Shown piece by piece: positions 58,748-64,000 of a stretch of 64,000 nucleotides of DNA. Under the pieces are notes generated by a model. It saw only the letters and a list, made by a program, of their open reading frames with translations. It ran no database searches and was not told where the DNA came from. Where the stretch lies: contig JBBHKE010000927.1 of the NCBI GenBank assembly GCA_037447655.1, positions 264,400 to 328,399 of the forward strand, given 5' to 3'. This stretch comes from Zygnema cylindricum. Lineage: Eukaryota; Streptophyta; Zygnematophyceae; Zygnematales; Zygnemataceae. Both the position numbers and the translations under genes were made by a program. Each line of letters begins with the position of its first letter. Within the stretch, counting starts at the first letter, position 1.

Positions 58748-58819
58748 GGTTCCATGATCTAGCGGTTATGATGTCAGACTCTGAATCTGAATGCCCGAGT
58801 TCAATTCTCGGTGGAACCT
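58748..58819 (+). tRNA. tRNA-Gln(CUG)
   Basis: 72 nt with a full cloverleaf: acceptor GGTTCCA/TGGAACC (7 bp), A-box-like TGATCTAGCGG, anticodon stem TCAGA/TCTGA around loop CTCTGAA with anticodon CTG, T arm CCGAG-TTCAATT-CTCGG, discriminator T. No intron. It decodes CAG as glutamine. A run of T for pol III termination directly after is not obvious (the following text is atttccctt). Confidence 0.9.
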
Positions 58820-58898
58820 ATTTCCCTTCCACCATAGTCGACACGTAGGATAGCATTGTCTGTCAATCAAGAAAATGTAAACTTAATTGATTGTGGAA

Positions 58899-59080
58899 AG
58901 AAAGTCATCTGGAAAAATGTGCAGCGCCTTTTAGGTTTCGACTTTTATGTCAGCGTAGTGGCAACACCAAACTTCCTTCTGAAATTTTGGGGAAGAAAGT
59001 CATCTGGAAAAGTAGGCAGCGCCTTTTAGGTTTCGACTTTTATGTCAGCGTAGTGGCAACACCAAACCTACTTCTGTAAA
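58899..59080. repeat. 95-bp tandem duplication
   Basis: Two copies offset 95 bp (gaaagtcatctggaaaaatg, then gaaagtcatctggaaaagta) share cagcgccttttaggtttcga and gtcagcgtagtggcaacacc. The reading frame through them is probably fortuitous. Confidence 0.85.
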
Positions 59081-59816
59081 GTTGCTGTTATGATGCCAAA
59101 CGTTGCCTTTCATTATCGGTATATAATAGCTCAGTTATGAAGCATGAATTGTTGGTGGAACCATTTTAGAACAGTGTTCAATGATAGCCACAGTTGAGAC
59201 TGCTCACTCCATTTGTTTTTTCTTTGTCTTTTTAAATGACTGGGCGCGATGTCCATGGCTTATTCAAACGCATCTCCGCTGTATGCTTTTAGATTATAGA
59301 GACTAAAGCTGACATCCATGCTAATTTTTTGCTGTTTGATTTCGAGTTGTTCAAGACTTGTTTGCTAAGCAGAAACGTGCTCTAAATATATAGTGGGCCA
59401 TTAGACAATTCACAAACATCCTCCATTGTCTCAATCCACACCAAAGCCAAATCCGGAAAAAATGACTTGTAGCCAGACAGAAAGCCTTATGCAAACGTGG
59501 CAAATATGAATGTTGCAGAAACCACAAATCGGATACGGTATAGATGAAGTCCATATGTACTTCCCGTGCATTATGGAGCCACGCACATGTGATGAATCAT
59601 CATGACCCGTAACAAATATCTCCATCACATACGTTTACTTTCAGACAAATAATCAAACCATATACATAAATTTGTGCTGTAAAACAGGTGCTTTAACATC
59701 ACAAAGCTTCCAATATTACAGCTTTTCTTGCACCCTTGTCAGAAAGAAATGTAACCAAGTAATGAATCGGTTGTAAAATGCACAAAGTTTTGGAGTTAAA
59801 CAAGCAAGTTTTACTT

Positions 59817-59962
59817 CAGCAGCAAAAAAATGGAATGCTCGTAATGTTGCGCGTTCACACTATGAGCTTTTACAAACCACGAGACAAGAGCCTGAACCAG
59901 AAGTCTTATGGCCTAGTGTAGAACCTATAAAGAGGGTTGCTGGAAATAAATGCCCTGAATAA
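59817..59962 (+). CDS. Possible terminal exon of an unrecognised plus-strand gene
   Basis: After an acceptor-like TTTTACTTCAG the plus frame reads AAKKWNARNVARSHYELLQT and ends PIKRVAGNKCPE-stop, about 48 codons of varied composition. An AATAAA overlaps its end. A short upstream block at about 59476-59538 (ALCKRGKYECCRNHKSDT) could be another exon. I do not recognise the protein, and no splice chain could be built. If real, the gene converges on the aminopeptidase gene, whose stop is at 60198. Confidence 0.25.
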
Positions 59963-60197
59963 CTTCTCTCTTTTCAAATTATAATCCTCAACTATCTCGT
60001 ATTCTGTATTCAAGAACTCCACCAAGCCATAACTACCAACATAAGAAATGTTGTCTCGAATCAGAAACCAATTATTATTCCAGTTTTATTATAAAAAAAA
60101 ATCCAATCCAACAAAGTGCAAAAAGATCCGCGAGTCTATTATCTTTGTGGGTTTTTGCGTTAAAGAGAGGAAGCGATTGGACCAAAAACATCGCCAT

Positions 60198-63100
60198 TTA
60201 AACGTGACCTATTCTATTAAGGAGTGTTTCAATCTCGTCAACTTCTTTTGGAACCGATGCCGTCAATACCTGAAAATACACCAAAAAAGACCAGGAAAAA
60301 ACAAAAAAAAACAGAAACTTCAGACAGGTCTCTATTTAAATCCTTGTTAAGTGAACTTGAATCACTAGATAATAACATTACAGGCTGTTTTATAATCAAA
60401 AAGGATTACAGACTAAAACAGAAAAAAAGGGGATAAAAAGAGGGAGGGGGAGGGGGAGGGTTCGTTTTACGGAAAAACACTGAAATGTACCACAGCCCAA
60501 GATGCCATATTGAGAGTTTTGTGACAGAATTACATCACAAAAAACACATTTAGAGTGAAACTTTGTGGTCTTTTGCTGTTATTGATGCAAAAAAACTATG
60601 TCAATCCTGGGTGTTTTACATAAAGGTGCCAGTCTACATTACCTTATGTTTTGTACAAATTTGTTAACTATGGAAAAAAAGTTCTAAAACAAATATGTTC
60701 CATAGAAATGATGAAAAGCTTTCAAATTTTTGGAGGATCAAGGTGTCATTGTCTTACCTCATGTCCGTCCTCTGTGATCAAAATATCGTCTTCGATGCGA
60801 ACACCAATTCCTGAATATCTATTAGCCATCCAAACATCCCAAGATTAAATTTTTCACTACATTGGATCGTTATTCATTTGCTAATTAAAAATAATATTGA
60901 TATAAACAGTCAAGATTATAGAAAACACACACTCCGGATCAATAATCTGGCACTTGTTGACGAAAAAGAATTAACGCTAATAACGATGCACGTATACATT
61001 GTGAACCTGGTAGGTCTGTGAATGAGAACTGGTAAAAAGACTGAAGAATGTTGCTTATCCATTTGTTCAGTTTTCGAAGTATGACGGCTTCAAATTCAGA
61101 GAACTTTACCAATGTCAAAATACGCAAATGCAGGAGTGCATATTTGGACAAAATCCTCAATAAGCAATTCACAAGGATTAGTCTTGACCACAAGTTTTTG
61201 GGAAAACAGTTTTTTAATGTCAACAAAAAGCAATTAGCTGCTATAGACTGGACTATTACAATTTACAGGAGAAAAGCATATATGCGCTGCTTGTGTGACC
61301 AAACAATGCAGTCCAAGAACAATGCAGTCCAACCTTTTTTTGTTTATTTTTTTTGGTTTTTATCCTTTAACAATTTCAAATCCAATTCAACAAGTAGTGT
61401 GGTCTGTTGACCACCATTCACTCCGTTTGAAATTGAGGGCAGTGTTAATGGAATACACACTACATATTCATTCTCGTTCTTTTTTTCTCTCATATTTATG
61501 TTGAAAATGTCACCTTTGAGATGAACCCTTAGATGCTTGGATGTAGAGTCCTGGTTCCAAAGTCAAAATCTGCATCAAAATACGCCAAACAAATCAAAAA
61601 AAGACACTAACACTTTTAAATAACCTTGCCATCTTGATCCGATAAAAAAAAACTCTCATAACAAAAGCCCAACAATGACAGTCAAGTTATTGACCACAAT
61701 CATGCAAATGTTCACGTAAACAAAATAAGATCAGAACCTAGAAGTACAGCAGTCACTCTTCAAAAAGGTTTTGCCTTAGTTTATCAACCGATAACAATCT
61801 CATGGTCTAGACAAAGGAAAGAGGTACAACACCAGAAGGTTCCTCCTCCATCCTTCAGTGCATGATGACTACAAATTTCAAAATGGGTCTCGAAAGGGCT
61901 TACGATATTCAATGGTTATGGGAATCCATTTTTCACATAAAACTTCATTTAGTTTGGCCCGTAAAGTTGTGACGAAAAATAAATTGCTGTTGGTAAAAAT
62001 TGATTCTTGAAGATGCTTAGTTGCTGTACAATATGACATGATGTTTTTCAACGTTGGATTGCAAAGTGGTATTGTATTATGATGCAAAATAACTGTGTGT
62101 TGCTTTGCAAACTCGCTTGTATGGATCGCCTACACAATGTATCATGGAGTAACTCGATGCAATACAATGATGCATAACTTTATTGTAAAAACAAATTTCA
62201 GATCTAGAACAACAAATGTTGCAATTATCACTTGACATCATGTTACATCATTTTATATCATATTAAATCGTATCAAGTTATTACTACATCGTAATATGGA
62301 ATATTATTACCATACTATACCGTACTACTATCATATTATCATATTACTCTAATATGGTCATCCTAAAGTCAAACATACAGAACGCAAGATCTCCTTTTAA
62401 ACTGCCTGTCAGGCAGCAAATGGACACTAGATAGTCCATTGTCACTATAATAATTTAAGGTGCAATAATTTGTAGCTTACACATTCATTCTTTTGGACCA
62501 AAGAACTACATACCCCGCAATTTGTCGGCTATAAGCAGTCTATGTAGGCAATTGCTTATGCATAAATGAACTGACACAGAACCATAAATTGTACCACTTT
62601 CTCATCCATGCTTTAGTCTGTCCAGACCACTTATGGTGGACTGTGTAGTCGACATTTAATCGAATCTCCAATAGTGCTTAGCCTACTTTCACTATATACC
62701 AGTGAGGAATATTTGAAAGGAACAGTTTAACAAGCCAAAAATGGATGTACAGGAAAAATAAAAAGCCTCACCACTCCTGGCTTGAGTGGCTCTGAAAGTG
62801 AAACACTCGCACAGTCGTGGGTATCCATCCCAAGCCAATGACCTGCCTCAAGTAATCAGCAATAACAAAAACATAAAATGGGTGTATATAAGTCAACATA
62901 AAGGGAGTAGACGATATCACACATCATATACATACATGCATACATACAAACACAGGATTGTTTCAACCAATCGCTTCCATTTGTAAGAAGATCGTACCAA
63001 CAGAAGTGGGGTAAAATTCACGATATTTGTACTGAGTAATTCGGTTGAGGTCGTCATCCGTTAATCCTAGACGCAATATGCTCTTTGAAAGGAGGGCAAC
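60198..63100 (-). CDS. Xaa-Pro aminopeptidase 3-like (XPNPEP3/ICP55, M24B), last five exons, 5' partial
   Basis: Minus-strand exons 63100-62998, 62842-62772, 61569-61514, 60818-60758 and 60269-60198 join in phase (GT-AG throughout) to 120 residues plus TAA. They read VALLSKSILRLGLTDDDLNR...YREFYPTSVGHWLGMDTHD, LSEPLKPGVILTLEPGLYI, RYSGIGVRIEDDILITEDGH and EVLTASVPKEVDEIETLLNR. Of the five M24 metal ligands, three are here: His in GHWLGMDTHD, Glu in TLEPGLY, Glu in RIEDDI. The two Asp ligands and the N-terminal domain lie on exons beyond 64000. The family removes an N-terminal residue next to proline or trims imported precursors, usually in mitochondria; targeting cannot be judged without the N-terminus. 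Introns of about 0.2 to 1.2 kb hold no recognised genes. Confidence 0.85.
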
Positions 63101-64000
63101 CTGTAGCAAAAACATTTTAGCATAAAAATTACAAACATCTGGACAAAAACGGTCAGATAACGTTTTTTTGTCTTTGGTTTGCCAGTCATAAAGATAAAGC
63201 ACCGTTCACAGTCACATCCGATAAAACTTTTGATAATGAATCAAACTTTTGGTACTTTGTCAAAGATAACCACATGCAGGTTTCACTGAGAGAGTTAGAT
63301 GCCATACTAACTCGAGGGCTGTTTGACCATGACCAACTTCTAGACAAAATCATCAAGAACTTCAACTGTAGAAAAATAATGGATGATGATCAACTGTTAT
63401 GGTCAGAAATGATGCTAACTATTCACACTCCTTCACCGTCAAGTTCATTAGATCCCATCATTAAAACGGAATCTTCTTTTTTTATTATTTTTCAGATAAA
63501 ATTGACGTACTCTAGAAATTGAACGAAGGACAGATCTCATAGTGTTTAAAGTCGGTTGCGTATTGTATTGAATGGAGGGTTCTAAATGATCAAGCTCCAA
63601 TCACAAAATGTGATTAAAATTGAGAAACTTACACAAAAGCCCTTTTTTTCTTAATGGTACAAATAGCCTTGTATCAACTAAACCCAGACTAATGAAACTA
63701 TAAATTGATCATTTCTTGCAGTTTTTGATGCATGCATAAATAAAAAGCGTTGTTTCTTGCTTTCTTTTCTCAAACTTGACTACTCCGAACAGCCCAATGA
63801 CCTCTCGCACACTCGTCTCTCTTGCATGAAAAAAGAGCCTCTATACAGTTGCTTGACAATACAGGAATTTGTGGATAAAATAACTTGTTCGAAATGATTA
63901 TGCATTGTCCTCAACATTCCAGACCAGTAAATTGTACTTTACATCCATAAGGGTTGTGTGACATTTTAGTAGAGTTAAGAACCGTACTGATTGTTGGTGA

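Noticed and set aside
63274-63522. 82-codon plus-strand frame with a plausible composition
   Set aside because: It lies in the region just upstream of the first aminopeptidase exon seen here, on the opposite strand, with no motif or splice context; left as probable chance.

Overview
The window is nuclear DNA of a eukaryote, most probably a non-seed plant or streptophyte alga. The genes have introns of roughly 0.4 to 1.5 kb, the elements are Ty1/copia, Ty3/gypsy, R2-type non-LTR and hAT transposons, and one exon has the C-terminus typical of plant-type SAM methyltransferases. The lineage is inference; no species is identified. Most of the sequence is transposon and transposon debris in several nested layers.

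Real genes are few. (1) 6.8-13.1 kb, minus: a seven-exon gene for a POGLUT2/3 (KDELC)-like GT90 glycosyltransferase. All six introns keep frame and give 613 residues, including a 50-nt exon. (2) 31.5-31.7 kb, minus: the last exon of a SAM-dependent methyltransferase, close to a 10-N assembly gap that separates it from upstream exons. (3) 60.2-63.1 kb, minus: the last five exons of an XPNPEP3/ICP55-like Xaa-Pro aminopeptidase whose 5' part lies past the window. (4) An intact tRNA-Gln(CUG) at 58.75 kb and a decayed copy at 57.38 kb.

Layout. 0-2.6 kb: decayed minus-strand copia. 3-6.8 kb: miniature elements (MITEs) and low-complexity DNA. 6.8-13.1 kb: the GT90 gene with a MITE in one intron. 13.5-20.4 kb: a MITE ('family J') split by a 4.5-kb R2-like retroelement and again by a TTA-flanked MITE. 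20.9-22.8 kb: another J copy holding two TA-flanked elements, one inside the other. 22.9-29.7 kb: further MITEs and a 20-bp-period GC-rich array. 31.9-34.6 kb: assembly gap, second GC-rich array, gypsy fragment. 35.9-46.7 kb: copies of one copia family in both orientations, with one LTR-to-LTR element. 46.7-50.8 kb: a 5'-truncated second copia. 51.4-57.3 kb: a broken hAT element and a 1.1-kb non-autonomous relative with an 8-bp target duplication, inserted into an 81-bp-arm palindrome. 57.5-58.6 kb: a J copy that preserves the empty site for insertions seen at 14-20 kb.

The genes do not form a pathway or operon. No coherent new multi-gene system is visible. The most informative points are the GT90 gene model, the paralogous empty sites that fix transposon ends and relative ages, two 20-bp-period CGCGCGTGCGTG arrays, a MITE family with 6-bp target duplications, and an in-frame duplication across the catalytic YVDD of a copia reverse transcriptase. 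Exon borders and repeat ends were read by eye without alignment tools.
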